Shown here piece after piece: positions 1 to 12,900 of a DNA stretch of 64,000 bases. Position 1 is the stretch's first letter; each line of letters opens with the position of its first letter. The DNA comes from Panonychus citri (taxonomy: Eukaryota; Arthropoda; Arachnida; Trombidiformes; Tetranychidae): positions 992,001 through 1,056,000 of the forward strand of contig NW_026515416.1 in the NCBI RefSeq assembly GCF_014898815.1. The letters run 5' to 3'. Made by a program: the position numbers and the translations under genes. Under the pieces are notes generated by a model, which searched no databases, was not told the DNA's origin, and was given only the letters and a program-made list of their open reading frames with translations.

Positions 1-2767
1 ATTAACCACAACAATTTAATTTAATTTGATTGGAATCAAGGTCTAAAACTTTTCACAAATCAAAATAAAAGTTACGAATTAATAACAAAAAAAGTTTACT
101 AACGAAACTTTTTTTTCCCCATTGGAAATGATTCTCGTGATGATTAACTAAATCATCACAATTAACTTAATCATATTGATACTGATTATATTCACACGAT
201 CTAGTTTTTTTCCTTGTTAATTGAATCAAGAGTATTTGTAACAATTATGATTAACAATTAAGTGGTTAAATCTTCACACACAACTTAAGTCAAGAAATTG
301 ATTGTTAATCAATCAAATCACACAACTTTTTGATTAATTAATTAAGTGAGAAACAATCATGTTAATCATGATAATTGTTCATTTTCTGTAAATTAAGCAA
401 AATTGAATTAACTAATCAAGGAGTTAACTGTTAACACTGTTAATCAATCAATATTAATCCAATTAAATCAAGATTAATGAGATAACAAGTTAATTAGTCA
501 ACAATTACAATTGAATTAGTTTTAATTTCAATTTGTACCAACCAACAATTTAATAAATATATATATATAAATTGTTGAAAAGTTGATTAAACTTGATTGT
601 GATCAAGACGGTCAAAGGTTATAATCAATACACTTTATAATTAAATAAATTGTTATCAATTATTTCAATCTAAATGATTAGTTAATTGTTTGAGTGAGAG
701 AGAGAGACACTTAAGTGTGATGATTATAATTGTGTTTAAGGCCTTAAGGCCTTTGTAATTAAATCAATCAACAATATTAATCTAACCTCCTACAATGATT
801 AAAAAAATAAATTGTCACAATTAAGCAAACAATCAAAATCTGTAAATATAACAACGATATTGGTAAATAATGATTAAGGTAAATAACAAACATTTCATTA
901 TAATAACAATTAACTTATTGATGGTATACACTTACAATTAATTGCATCTAAATCATGATAATCAGAGTCTTAATCAATTATATAACCTGTTAATTGTTAT
1001 GTAATTAACTGGATAATCTATTTTTATTTTTATTCTCACTTTTAATTGTCACTTATTACCGGAGGAAAATGAAAAGACAATTAAATCAATCGTCTCGACA
1101 GAAAAAAAATTAACTTAATCATTGATTGTTAATTGTTTACCATTTAATTGTGTGTGTTTGTGTGTATTTATATTGATTGAACCTCAATTGGTATTTAATT
1201 GTTTGTTTGTCGAGTGTAGCAATTTAATTTAATCGTAATAATTTTAACCTGTTTCGTTTAGTTTATTGTAACAACCAAATCAAACACTTAATTAATTTGA
1301 TATAAATATAAAATTAATGTGTTAAGTTGATTGGGTTTCACTTAATTGTTACAAGTGATTAATCAATTGAGAGTCGATGACAATTAATGATTAATTGTTG
1401 GCCCATTAATGTAAGTCTAGAGTAACAACAACAACAACAAGAGGAACAGGAAATTTAAAATCAACCAAACAATCAGCTGATTGTTGAGTAAATTATCAAC
1501 TTATCGTTTTAATTGTCTCAAATGATCACAATTAGTTAATCATCAAGACTTGACACTCTTGTATACTAATATATACATAAGTTAATCCTCAATATAATAT
1601 CAAAAGAGTTAATTGTTTGCAATGGGATTTTCATTAATTGTCTAATTGGGATTAGAATTGGGATTTTAATTGTTAACTCTCAACACTCTTAATATCAAAT
1701 TAGACCAAATTGAGGAGAGATTTTAATTAATATACAAAAATTATAACAACCAGAGTATCTCGAGGATAGGATAAAGTTAATTGTTTCGAGGATCCTGATT
1801 AGCAATAAGAAACAGAGATCGAAAGTGATCAAGATAAGAAAGCATAATATTGAAGATTAACTAAATTAACTTTTAATCAAAGTGCTCAAAATGGTTTAAC
1901 TGATTGTTTTTGTAGGTTAATTTAATCTTATTCTTGGATATTATTAGTTACATACACAGAGAGAGATTAGATTTTCTCATATTTACCTTGTATAACTTGA
2001 GAAGCTTTCACTTTCCTTACTAATAATCAATCTTAATCCTCTTAATGATTGATCAATTTTTTCATCTTCTCTTCAACAATATACTTATCCAATATATTGA
2101 TTGTCGGATTAATTAATTGTGAGAAAAAAAAATGGATATTAGTTTTATCTAATTGAAGAACGAGTTGTTCAAATTGTACAATTGTTACAATCACAATTAC
2201 GATAAGAGGCCTTACATTGTTAGCTACCTTTAAGAATTATATAAAATAATTGTGATCATCATCACATTGACAGAGTGATGATGATGATGATTATTGATCA
2301 GTGATCAACGATCAAACTGATCAAATTAAATACAAAGAAATTAACGGTAAAAACACTTGAAATGTTACGGGTATTTTTCCTTGGCTACTAATACACTTGT
2401 TATGGTGTAAGAGGCAATTAAATGTTAACCCGTCAGGGAGATATTTAAGATAATCAACAATTAAGTCAATTATTTTATACAATAAATGGAGAAATAATTA
2501 GTAAATTTAATTCTCTCAATGGTTATGACAATTAGGAGGGAAGATTATTCAGTTATTTCGATAATATTAAGATGGCGACTCAGTAGAAAATCGTTACTCA
2601 ATTGATAACTGTTTCTATCGTTTTCGTTATGTTGTTGTTGTTGTTGTTGTTGTTTGATTTTCTATCTGTTAAATTGTTGGTCTTTTACACTTGATTTTTT
2701 GTTGGAGTAATTTAATGATTCAATTGTTTCCATGTTATTAATTTTCTATTGTTATGATTTGTCTTAC
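1..2767. other. Noncoding, presumed last intron(s) of the SLC16 transporter
   Basis: No ORF or recognisable exon was found on either strand. The remaining transporter exon (TM11-12 and C-terminus) is not visible, so this is probably intron that continues off the left edge. It holds many TTAATTGTT/AACAATTAA words, a (GTT)n tract near 2631-2655 and a perfect 16-bp palindrome at 738-753. Confidence 0.5.
738..753. repeat. Perfect 16-bp palindrome
   Basis: AAGGCCTTAAGGCCTT reads identically on both strands; GC-rich core in very AT-rich DNA. Confidence 0.9.
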
Positions 2768-3913
2768 CTGCCAATGGAGGACCAACCATGAAAGGTATCG
2801 AACTGAGACCAAGGACGAATCCGATTGCTTGTGATGCTCCTTCTTTACCTACCAGATAATAAGCGACTGGACCCATTAGGGAGACAAAACAACCATCGAA
2901 AAGGCCAAAAATGGCACAAAGAATGAGTAAAAGAACGTAACTTTTGGCAACCGTGAATAGCATCGTCGATGCGCCCAAGGCTAGAAGAGCAATTTGTTGA
3001 AGTACAATCGGATTAACTGATTGTATATCAGAGATTTGTCCGAAAACCAATCGACCGATTCCGGAAGTTGCACCAATACAGGTAACAAGAAGTTCATTAT
3101 TTGATCCTGGTAGAATGTCGGAAGCGTGTTTCACCAAATGAAAATGAGGGACAAAGTAACCAAAAAGTGCCGTTGGAACTGAGATAACCCAGAGTAAGTA
3201 CAATGGATTCTTCCAAATTGTATAGTTAATCAAATTTCGTTGACGATTATTCTTATTATTATTCTTATTATTAGTATAAGATGAAGATGAATCTGAACAA
3301 GTTGTTGTTACTTGTGAATATGAATGATGATTAGATGATGAGGAAGATGTTGAATGATGAGAAGTGAGATTATTATTATTATGATGATGATGATTATTGG
3401 TGGTGATTGGATATTGTTCCGAATCATAAGCAGAATTATTCATATTAGAATTATTAATTTTGTATCTATTATTTGAAGAATTGATGTATTCATGTTTCTC
3501 TTTAAAGGTGAGAGCACAAATCATCAATACAGAGATTAGAAGACTAAGCAAACGAAGAGCAAAATATAATGAGAATCTATTGAGAAGCTGTTGTAGACAA
3601 ATAGGTAGAATCATGGTGAACACTGAGGAACCTGCGGTGACAATTCCATTGACCAGGCCAAGATTTTCGGTAAAATAGTGACCTAGAATAACCAGTGAAG
3701 GTGCATAGCAAAGGGAGACCCCGAATCCAACAAGGACACCATAAGTTAGATACAGTTGATAGATGGAAGTGGAAAAGGACGAGGCAAACATCCCGACGGC
3801 GGCAATAAGACCGCCGATGAATGAGGTCGCTCGGATTCCGCATTTATCCGTGATAATGGACGATAATGCCGAACATGCAAAAGTGGTTCCTATCAAAATG
3901 GATCCAACCAAAG
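2768..3913 (-). CDS. Exon 2 of the SLC16 transporter (TM2 to about TM10)
   Basis: A 1146-nt exon with acceptor GATCTACAG and donor GCAG|GTAAGAC. It carries the central transporter core and a low-complexity His/Asn/Ser loop near 3250-3470. Both splice phases agree with the upstream exon and with an expected downstream exon beginning in phase 1. Confidence 0.87.
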
Positions 3914-6900
3914 CTGTAGATCAAAATTTCGGAGAGAGAGAGAGAGAAAAAAGCAAAACAATTAGAACTCGAAAAGTGAACTAATTTAGATGACAGATCA
4001 ACGAGAGTTCGAGAGCCTCAGTTATCCTAAATTCATTGATCAACAATTAACTTTGAATCAAGAATATTATCATTGTGAATTGTTCATTTTCTCATTCACT
4101 ATCATTTATCATTACGTCAATTGTATCGCTTTTTAATTGTTAACAATCAACAATTTAAACAATCACATGGTATCGATTGTTGTTGTTGTTGTTTAGTTTT
4201 GAATTTATTGACAATTAACTGATTAGAATCAACAAAATAATCAACCCAGAAGTAAATGAAGATGACCAAGGTTACAATAATTTACACTTGATATCAAATT
4301 TAATTTACTAATCATCATTTAAAAGGGATCACAATCTGATTGATTTAATGTGATTAAATGTGATACTCAGGGAATGATTTAGTTTATTAATATACTAATT
4401 TGATTGACATTTCAAGGTTAATTTTAACAAATTTATCGCCAATTCCTCCAATCAGGTAACAATAGGAAGACAATCAAAGTTAATTTAGTTGATTGTTGGT
4501 GATTAAAAAAAAAATGAGCAAAAATATTATCATGAGAGATGCAAACACAATTTAAATCGCAATCAAACAACATTAATTAGATCATATTTTGATGTAATAA
4601 CAATTAGTTTCATTTACAATTAAAATTTATTTATCTATTTATTTACTATCACATATTCACAATGTAATAGCAATTAACTGGGTAACAATTTAAAACTAAT
4701 TAATCGCTTCAACATTGATTTAATTTTGGGAAAATTTTCTTCTAATTGTAAACATTTGATATTTATTTTTAGGATCATCATGAAGCTAATGTCGTGATCA
4801 TGGCTTGTGATTAATTGAAATTATTTAAACAACAACAGTTGAAGTTGTAAATAAATCGCTGTTAATTAATTGTTGTAAACAAGAATTAACCAAATTAACT
4901 TTAACTTTTTGCAGATGAGTCTCATTGTTTATCGCCATCGTCATCATCTTCATTTCAACCCTATGGGACTTAAAAGTATGCAAAGTTGTAACAATTGGTT
5001 AATTGCCAGGTAATTGTTGCAATGATCAAACAATTGAGAAATTGCAATTCAACAATTTGTTGATTTTGTTGATACTTTTTTACTTTTTTCCCCAACTTTG
5101 TATATAAATTTGGTTACAAATTTAAATTGCAATCCAATGATAGATGTTTAAATTGATTGTAATTAATTACTCTCATAATATTGTCAATGGCAACGATTGG
5201 TTATTGTAAATTAATTGTTGACAACTAAATTAACTAACTGCATAATCTTAATTTTCATCGCATCTTTCACTCCACAGATTATGATTGGTGAATGCGGATA
5301 CAAATGAAAATGATGAGATGCTCTGTCTAAAATTTGATCATCCTCATCATCATCATCATCATCATCATCTCTCTCTCTCTCTCTCTCTCTCTTTGATTTT
5401 TATGGATCAAATCCAAATAGGAAGATACATTTAATCATCAGCAAGGACAAGAAGATGAAGAGGTCAGAGTCTTGTTGTTAAGGAGACATTTCCTCCCACC
5501 CTAAGCAACAGTAGCATCTTCATCATCTTCATCCTCATCCTCATCCTTATCTCCATCATCACCAACAACATAATTTACTTGAAAAATGAACATTTAATAA
5601 TTTCAATGATATAAACCTTAACCCTCATCACCTCGAGAATGATCATCATCCAGTTAATTGATTTATAAATTGTAACAACCAATTCAATAACCTTTATCTC
5701 ATTTAATCCTTTAGTTGTTGAGGAAAAAATCTCATCACAATTATAACTATTTTTTGCCAATGAACTATTGGATATTTTTAGATGATATTGATGAGGAAAA
5801 ATGGATGATGATAATAATGATAATGATGATGATGAAAAAATCAAAGTAAAAAAGACATTTCCCCGTTTTAATCATCATTGACGTATTCCCTTGTCATCTC
5901 TATCATTCTTCATCCAATCTCAATGTTAAAGAATTGAATTGTTCTCAATTATTCATCCTCACGAACAGATTATCATGATGACAATTCAAGATTATCATCA
6001 TTTCGCAAGGAGAGAGAGAGAGAGAGTTGAGATTCTCCCTGATTATACTCAGGAAATTTTCACTAATTCAAGTACATGATGATTATTGAATAATAATCGT
6101 CCAAGAAAAAGTTATTGTTACACCTTGTTTATTAATAGACAATCAATTGAGCTAATTGTCATTTGAATCAATTCAATTTACAGTCACAATTAATTGATAA
6201 ATATTCATTAGCCTTAAAGTATTACAATGATGATAAAATCCTTGAAGGAGGAAGATGAAAGTTTATCCTCATCATTTATCATCATCATCATCACAATTTA
6301 ATATTTTATTTCTTGCAAAATCAATAACATTAAATTTCAATTTCAATTAATTGTGTTAATTGGCATCATGATTGACTTTCTATCATTACTTCAATGTTAA
6401 TTAGTTAACCCAAATTAAAAATCAGTGGGTTTCTCATTGATACAATTCAATGTTATGAAGAAGAAGAAGAAAAAAACTCCAGCAATTAAGTTAATTGTTA
6501 GGTAAACGTCTTGGAAACAATTTTTTCTTGGCTTACTAAATTCACTTTGTTCAATGATAATTAAAGCCTTGAGAGGGCAACAGTAAATTATGATGATGAT
6601 GATGATAAATCCTTGACTTTCATCATCATCATCATTATCCAAGGGTAAGATGATATTGAGGATTAAGATGAGATTAAAGGGAAAAGGATTAACCTGGTTT
6701 ATAACAACAACAATTAGTGATCATATAACATTATTTAACTGTTGTTATAAACCAATCAGCTAAATGAATGATGATCATGATGATAATTATTATAATCGAT
6801 TCAAGATGAAATCGATTCAAAGTATAATTTCATTGACTGGGAGTTTTAAGTTATCGTCAAGTGTATTGATTATTAATTAAATTGTCATTCTAATTGTTGG

Positions 6901-7142
6901 TTAACAATTAACTTACATGTTTGTAAAGCAGCATCTTTGGTTTCACCTTCAAAACTTTTATGAAGATAAACATAAAGAACACCAAATGAATTAATCACCC
7001 CAAAGATAATCCCATTGGTTAAAAAAGATGCTAATATAACAAGATATCGGTGAGTTAACAGGCTTTTAATGTGATCCGTTAATCGGCCATGAACTTGATT
7101 CCTATTGGTATTGTTATTAGTTTGATTGTTACAATTAATCAT
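2768..7142 (-). CDS. SLC16 monocarboxylate/aromatic amino-acid transporter (MCT8/MCT10, karmoisin-like), 3' end outside window
   Basis: Twelve-TM major facilitator of the SLC16 family, predicted plasma-membrane carrier for aromatic amino acids, thyroid-hormone-like compounds or monocarboxylates; the substrate is inferred from family only. Two exons are visible: 7142-6917 (ATG at 7142, TM1) and 3913-2768 (TM2 to about TM10). They join in phase (ACA T|CT, giving Thr-Ser) with donor GTAAGT at 6916 and acceptor CTACAG at 3914. SLC16A10-like blocks include PSLVILGHYF, LGLVNGIVTAGSSVF, ALFGYFVP, GATSGIGRLVFGQISD and GLFDGCFVSLMGP. The second exon ends in a good donor (CAG|GTAAGA) in phase 1 just after VGPPLAG, so TM11-12 must lie beyond position 1. 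The TM6-TM7 loop is an Asn/His/Ser-rich insert. The usual acidic-GGWGW motif before TM1 is absent. Start choice: no in-frame ATG occurs upstream before a stop near 7230, but an upstream coding exon cannot be excluded. Confidence 0.88.
3914..6916 (-). other. Intron of the SLC16 transporter
   Basis: About 3.0 kb between two phase-matched coding exons. I see no conserved coding segment; short ORFs here are low-complexity. It contains a (TC)n run at about 5369-5392 and several GAT/ATC microsatellites. Confidence 0.75.
5369..5392. repeat. (TC)n microsatellite
   Basis: Uninterrupted TC dinucleotides following an ATC-rich run, inside the transporter intron. Confidence 0.9.
6917..7142 (-). CDS. Exon 1 of the SLC16 transporter (N-terminus and TM1)
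   Basis: Seventy-five codons plus one base. A polar Asn-rich head is followed by a hydrophobic segment containing FLTNGIIFGVINSFGVLYVYL, which aligns to TM1 of MCT8/MCT10. The donor is ACAT|GTAAGT. Context at the ATG (ACAATCATG) is acceptable for arthropods. The residues directly before TM1 read IKSLLTHRY rather than the family's PDGGWGW-like signature. Confidence 0.82.
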
Positions 7143-7510
7143 GATTGTTTCGGTGTGATGAGGATGCGATGTTGATAATTTACCAATACGAAACTTATGA
7201 TAATGGTTATGGCGATTGGGTTGATTAATTGATCACCAATTAATGTAGACTAATGATTGATTATCACACTAAAAAGTTGAAATAATAATGATAAAACAAA
7301 AACAATGAAACAATTAACTGAAATGCTATTTAAATCAATACAAAGGGAAATCAGTTTGTTGATTGTCACAATTAAGTTTTGGTTAAATTTTGCTTGTTAC
7401 TTTACAATCAAATTTTGTTGTGAGTTTAGTGTCAATGATTGAGTTTTTTTGTCACAATCTCTTAGGAAGATGATGAGGATGATATTAAAAGAAAGAGAGA
7501 TAGAAAGAGG

Positions 7511-7516
<6 letters not shown>

Positions 7517-7548
<32 letters not shown>
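7517..7548. repeat. (GA)16 microsatellite
   Basis: Pure GA run about 375 bp upstream of the transporter ATG. It forms an inverted pair with the TC runs at 7647-7667 and 7686-7712. Confidence 0.92.
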
Positions 7549-7553
<5 letters not shown>

Positions 7554-7646
7554 AAAATTAGAAAAAAAGAGTTGAATGGAAAAAAATTATTCGGATTATC
7601 GTCTACTTTATATACACTTTTTCACTCTCACTCGAGAGCTCCCTCA

Positions 7647-7685
7647 CTCTCTCTCTCTCTCTCTCTCATTATCTCTCTATCTTCA

Positions 7686-7712
<27 letters not shown>
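7647..7712. repeat. (TC)n microsatellites, two adjacent runs
   Basis: CT/TC runs at 7647-7667 and 7686-7712 separated by a short ATC-containing spacer, complementary to the GA run at 7517-7548. Confidence 0.9.
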
Positions 7713-7716
<4 letters not shown>

Positions 7717-9789
7717 ATCATCTCGAAAATTTATCTTTCTTTTTCCTCTTTCTTTTATCACGATAGATTTAATTTGATTTACTTACCCACAGCTTCAGAT
7801 TATTAACGTTTCCTTATTGTACCTTAATCATTTAACCATCAGGAGAGAAACAGTTGATTAACTTTTGACACCACAATCAAATTAACACGATCATCAAAAT
7901 ATTAGATTATCAATTGATTAGTTGATTGTTGTCAATCCAATATACAAAAATTGAGAGTAAAGTTGTTCACTTCTTCCCCTTTTAATTGTAAAAACAAAAC
8001 AGAAAAACTAATCATCACAATTTAAGTCTCTTGGTTTTCACTTGTAACGGTTTCTTATTCATTATCATTCATTGGATGATGATGATGATGATGATTATCA
8101 TCCAATGTTTTTTGCTTTTCTCTCTCTCTCTCTCTTTCTATTTCATCTTTTTCTTTCTTCTGGTTCCTAGCATGTTGTTGTATTGCTCGAGATTAAATAC
8201 AAGGTTGACCTTGAAATTGAAATCGTTACAATCGATTACGATTCATTCATCTTCCATGGGACGCCCTCTGTTATCACAGAATTAAACTAAAGAACTTTTT
8301 TCATTTCTGTTACTAAGGATTTTTTTTCTCTCTCACTCTCACTCTCTGTCTCTTTCTCTTTCTAATTTGGATTATGATTAAATTATGAGAAAAAAAATTG
8401 ATGATAAAAGGGAAGATGTTCATTTACAGTTCATTGATTTATGGAATCAATTTGAAACTCACCGATTAAGTTCAATTTGATTGCAACAATTTAATCTAAT
8501 TGTCTGGGGGGGTTTTCACTTCATTTTCATTAATCATTTGGTTTCTTAATTGTTGAGGTTATTATTTACTATTGGGTTTAATTGTCACTTTGATCATGAT
8601 CATTTACTTGTTAATTGCTTCCCGGTGGTGATAAGTTAATTGTGTTTTTATTATTATTGATTCGCAAACTTAATTGTCCATTGTCTTTTTGTTTAAATCG
8701 GTTTAAAATCTCATCTTAATTAGTTAATCTACTTGACAATTAAAAATGATTATATTGTTTACTGATTAAAAGTAAACAATTTGAATCCACTGATTGTTTA
8801 ATTAAGATGATCAATATCTAGATGATTATTTTTATAATAATTGAGATGGAAAACATAATTTAACCTCATTTTGAGTATCACAATTAACTAATCAATTTTG
8901 AAATTTTAAACTAATTGTTGTGTCTACAATTGGTTGATTAAAAGTATTGATTAATTGTTAATCTGTTAATCAAAGTGGCCAGGTAAAAATTGACTTGTAG
9001 TAGACATAAATTAATTATCCTTGATAATTAACCTTGAAAACTCAATTGATTTAGAAACTAAATTAACTTTTGATGGTAATAACAATTAGTTTAATCAAAT
9101 AATTTACAATTAATTTACTTTCCCATGATCAATTATAATCAATAAGATATAAAATGACTCAATCAATTAACAATAAATAATCTGAATCGATTGATAAAAT
9201 TGTCTGACAATTAATAATAATAAAAAAATATGATAATCAAAGTTAATTGAATGTGAATTAATTTTTTTATTTTGGTTCATTTGATTGTTGTAAAATAATT
9301 AATTGCCTCAAAATTAATTATATGTATTTAAATATGACATTGGATTAATATTAAACCACAACGATTTATTAATTGTTGTCAATATGTATCATTAGTTTTG
9401 CAAGAAAAAGATGCAAAAAAAATGATGATTTGTTGATTTAATTTAAGAATGAAATTGATTTTGGTAGCAATTAACTAACTATTATATAATTAATATATAT
9501 TATCAATACATAATAATTAAAATTGATGATGATGATGACGATGATGATGGTGAACAAAAAAAAATGAAAAACGGAAAAGGAAATGATGAAGATGATAATG
9601 ATGCTGATGATGACAATTTGTTGATTGTTTTTGATGTGATTTCAATGTCAATTATATCAATAATAATAATAATAATAATAATTATACTTAATAATAATAA
9701 TATAATAATATAATATAATAGTAATTTCATTAATCCAGCAATTAGTTAATTATTGGGAAGGGCAAGTCCAGGGACTAAATAAGTGACCA

Positions 9790-9972
9790 TTAGATACCAA
9801 CGGAACCAGAAACTGACCCAATTTCGGGTGAAACAACGTAATCGTCCATTAAATTGTTACAGAAAACATGATTAGTTGGAAAGTAACTGCTACTAACTGG
9901 AGTTAAATTGTTGTTTCCATAACCTGAGCTAACGGCTGATAATGAGGTTGGTACATGGTTGGGATTAGAAAA
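9790..9972 (-). CDS. gsb: Pax3/7 exon 7 (C-terminus and stop)
   Basis: Sixty codons plus stop. Its acceptor CAACAG is preceded by a pure TC run (9978-9993 on the plus strand as GA) acting as the polypyrimidine tract. Encodes an Asn/Ser/Tyr-rich tail; no OAR or paired tailpiece motif recognised. Confidence 0.8.
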   Translation of the reverse strand, partial: FSNPNHVPTSLSAVSSGYGNNNLTPVSSSYFPTNHVFCNNLMDDYVVSPEIGSVSGSVGI

Positions 9973-12900
9973 CTGTTGAGAGAGAGAGAGAGAAACAATT
10001 AATATATAAATACGACAATTAATTTTAATTGTTTGCTTTTCCATTGGATTTTCTTGTCAACTTTTTCAATTGGTTTTACTTTATTGTTAAGCTTCATTAA
10101 CTTTTCTTTGTAACATCCTTAAAGGATCAAGAATATCAGGAAGTGAGGGAGTTATTTATTTCCGCTTTAAATTTTAATTCTTAACCATAACTTGTAATGT
10201 TTATTAACCGTGAATCCTTATCTTCATCATCTTCATTTTTATCCTCATCTTCATCTAACTTTCTGCTCTTCTTCCGTTATTATTACTATTACATATTAAT
10301 ACTAAGATATCACAATCGACTCATCAATGAATTTCATTTCAACTCCTTTTCTTGTTGACTTTGTTTATCTTCAAATCCTTAATGATCAAGTGTAGGTTGA
10401 TGATGATGATGAAGATAATTAACTCACCTGTGTTTGGAAGGGTAGTCTTCCGGTTGATAGATATGAACCAGTACAATCAGCTGATGTTGTTAGACTATTA
10501 ACTGATGTTGTTTGTCGAGTTGATTCACTACAACTGGGCCACGTTGAATTACTTGGTAAATTTGTTCCTGATTGACTTGAACCTAAAAAAGAGACATAAA
10601 CAAACAATTAGTTTTGATTTAATTGTTGAAAATAAAATTAAAATCTAAAAATCCACAAAAAGTTATTCGCTAGTTGAAAATTCGTATCAACAGATGTCGC
10701 TGTTGATTCAATTTTCCAAATTTTCTTAATTCAATTCAATTTGAATTGTTGAATTTTTATTCCAACTTTCAACTCAATTAATTTAATTGTTTTCAATTAA
10801 TTTACGATTAATTGTCATTGTATTGCTTTCTATTATATTTGCTGACATTTGAATATCCAACGGATATGACAGGTAAAGTTATCATCTTTTAATTAAGTTT
10901 GGATTAACTTATAATTGTGATTAGGTTTGCAGAAAATTAAAAAGTGACAATTTGTTGATTATCATCTGATTAGTTAATAGTTAATAGTCATCAAAATGTG
11001 AATTTGCAAATTAAACTTAATTTTGTTATCACAATTAATCAATAAATAAATTGTCGATTGAAGTTTTATCCTTTCTCAATGACGTTTTCATAATTTCAAT
11101 TTGAGTTATCAATGAGTGTTAATTACTGTTGATTAACTACAAATGATTACTAACCAAGGGATGAATATGATACAGGGTCACTCGATGGTGTGGTGGGTAT
11201 GAAGTATGAAGGTGCTGATGATGAACTATAACTCGGGTGCATTGTGGGTAAACCAAAGGGTGAACCAAATCCGGTTTGAATTTGTTGACTTCCCATTTGT
11301 TTCCGCCAACGAGCTCGTCGATTACTGAACCATACCTGTAATTAGTAAATCAATTAACAGAAAAGAAATTAACAATTAATAATTGATCCCAAACCATCAA
11401 CAATCACCAATAGAAAAACTCAAAAGCAAAAAAAAGTTTCAAAAACTCAATGATCGTTATCCTTAAATTCAGACAAATTAAAGCCGATTTTTTTTCTCAC
11501 TTCATCATCAATGATGAAGATGAGGATGGAGAGATGAAGAAGATGAAGAAGATGCTTCTAAAGGTGATAATGATGAAAAAGAAAAAGAAAAAGAAGAAAA
11601 AAAAGTTTTGACATGATAATGTTTCTAAATGCAAATTGAATCTCAGTGAATGTAAATTTGAAACTCTTAAAGTATATTAATGGAAATTGAGAGAGCAGAT
11701 TTTTTCCATCTCTCTCTCTCTCTCTTTCTCTCTTCTTTATCATCCTCATCTTCATCTTCATCCTGTCAGAAAATCATCTCAAAATCCACCTTAATCAGGC
11801 TCTAATAACACTTACAATCAATTTTCACCTTAAAACCAGAATTTAAATTACAATCTAAATCACCTACAGTGTGATTATCATTTATTGTTATCTGTATGCA
11901 AACAAGATGATGAGGATGATAAGAAACCTCATCTTCCATCATCATCATCATCATCTTTTCATAATCAATGAGACAAAATTGTAATCAATATTTTTTAATT
12001 ACTAAACTGATCAGTAAGAGAAGCAAAAAAAAAACATCAATCTAATCATCAAAGTATCGACTTGATTTTTTCTGTCAACAATTAATAGTTGATTAAATGT
12101 AATTATTTTCTTATCGTCTAATCAGGTAATCAAACTAATTAATTACCATTAAGAATAACAATTAACATCAGTTTAAATCATACGATTTGTTAATTACTAT
12201 ACAATCAAATTTGATCAATCAAGTTAATCTTAAATTGTCATCACATCATCAAAAGATAATCAATCAAATAATAACCAAGAAAAAAATATAATTATTATGA
12301 TTAATCTTAAAGTATTTTAATTTATACTTTATGGTTAATTAATTAATCATTTAGCTGTGTAACAATTAGTTAATTGTTATTCGGTTAACAATCAAGACCT
12401 CCCAACAAACTAATAAAAAACCACAGATTCAAACAATTAAGTAATAATAATGATGAAGTTTTAAAAAAAAATATTTCAAGACATTAATTAAATACCTTTG
12501 GTTTTTTAATAATCAATGTTAATTTAGTTGGAATTTAGTTAATTGTGATTAAAATTGGTAACAATTTAAGCATGACCAGTTATCCATAAGCTTTTGATAA
12601 TATTATCACACTAATATGTTGTTATTGTTATTTGTTTACATAGAAATAGCTTGAGGTTATAATATTTTTTGTCTGATTAATGATGATAATTATCAAGGTA
12701 GATGTTAATTATATATTCATAGAGTAATTAACGATAATTCAATTGATTACTGTAAGTTTTAATTACAACAATCAGTGTGTAAAAACAATGGTTTCATATT
12801 GTAATATCATCGTTACGATGTTAACATGGGGTTTGAATGTTAAGATGAAAAAAGAGAGAGAAACTCAAAGATGAGGATGGAGATGAAGATGAAGATGAAG

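Larger units (their letters stand above)
7143..9789. other. Intergenic region between the SLC16 transporter 5' end and the Pax3/7 3' end
   Basis: Contains the presumed promoter and 5' UTR of the transporter (minus strand, leftward) and the 3' UTR of the Pax gene. No supportable gene. Short Ser/Leu/Arg ORFs here are translations of GA and TC repeats. Confidence 0.6.

Noticed and set aside
7449..7806. Arg/Glu- and Ser/Leu-repeat ORFs
   Set aside because: Translations of GA and TC microsatellites; no codon structure beyond the repeat.
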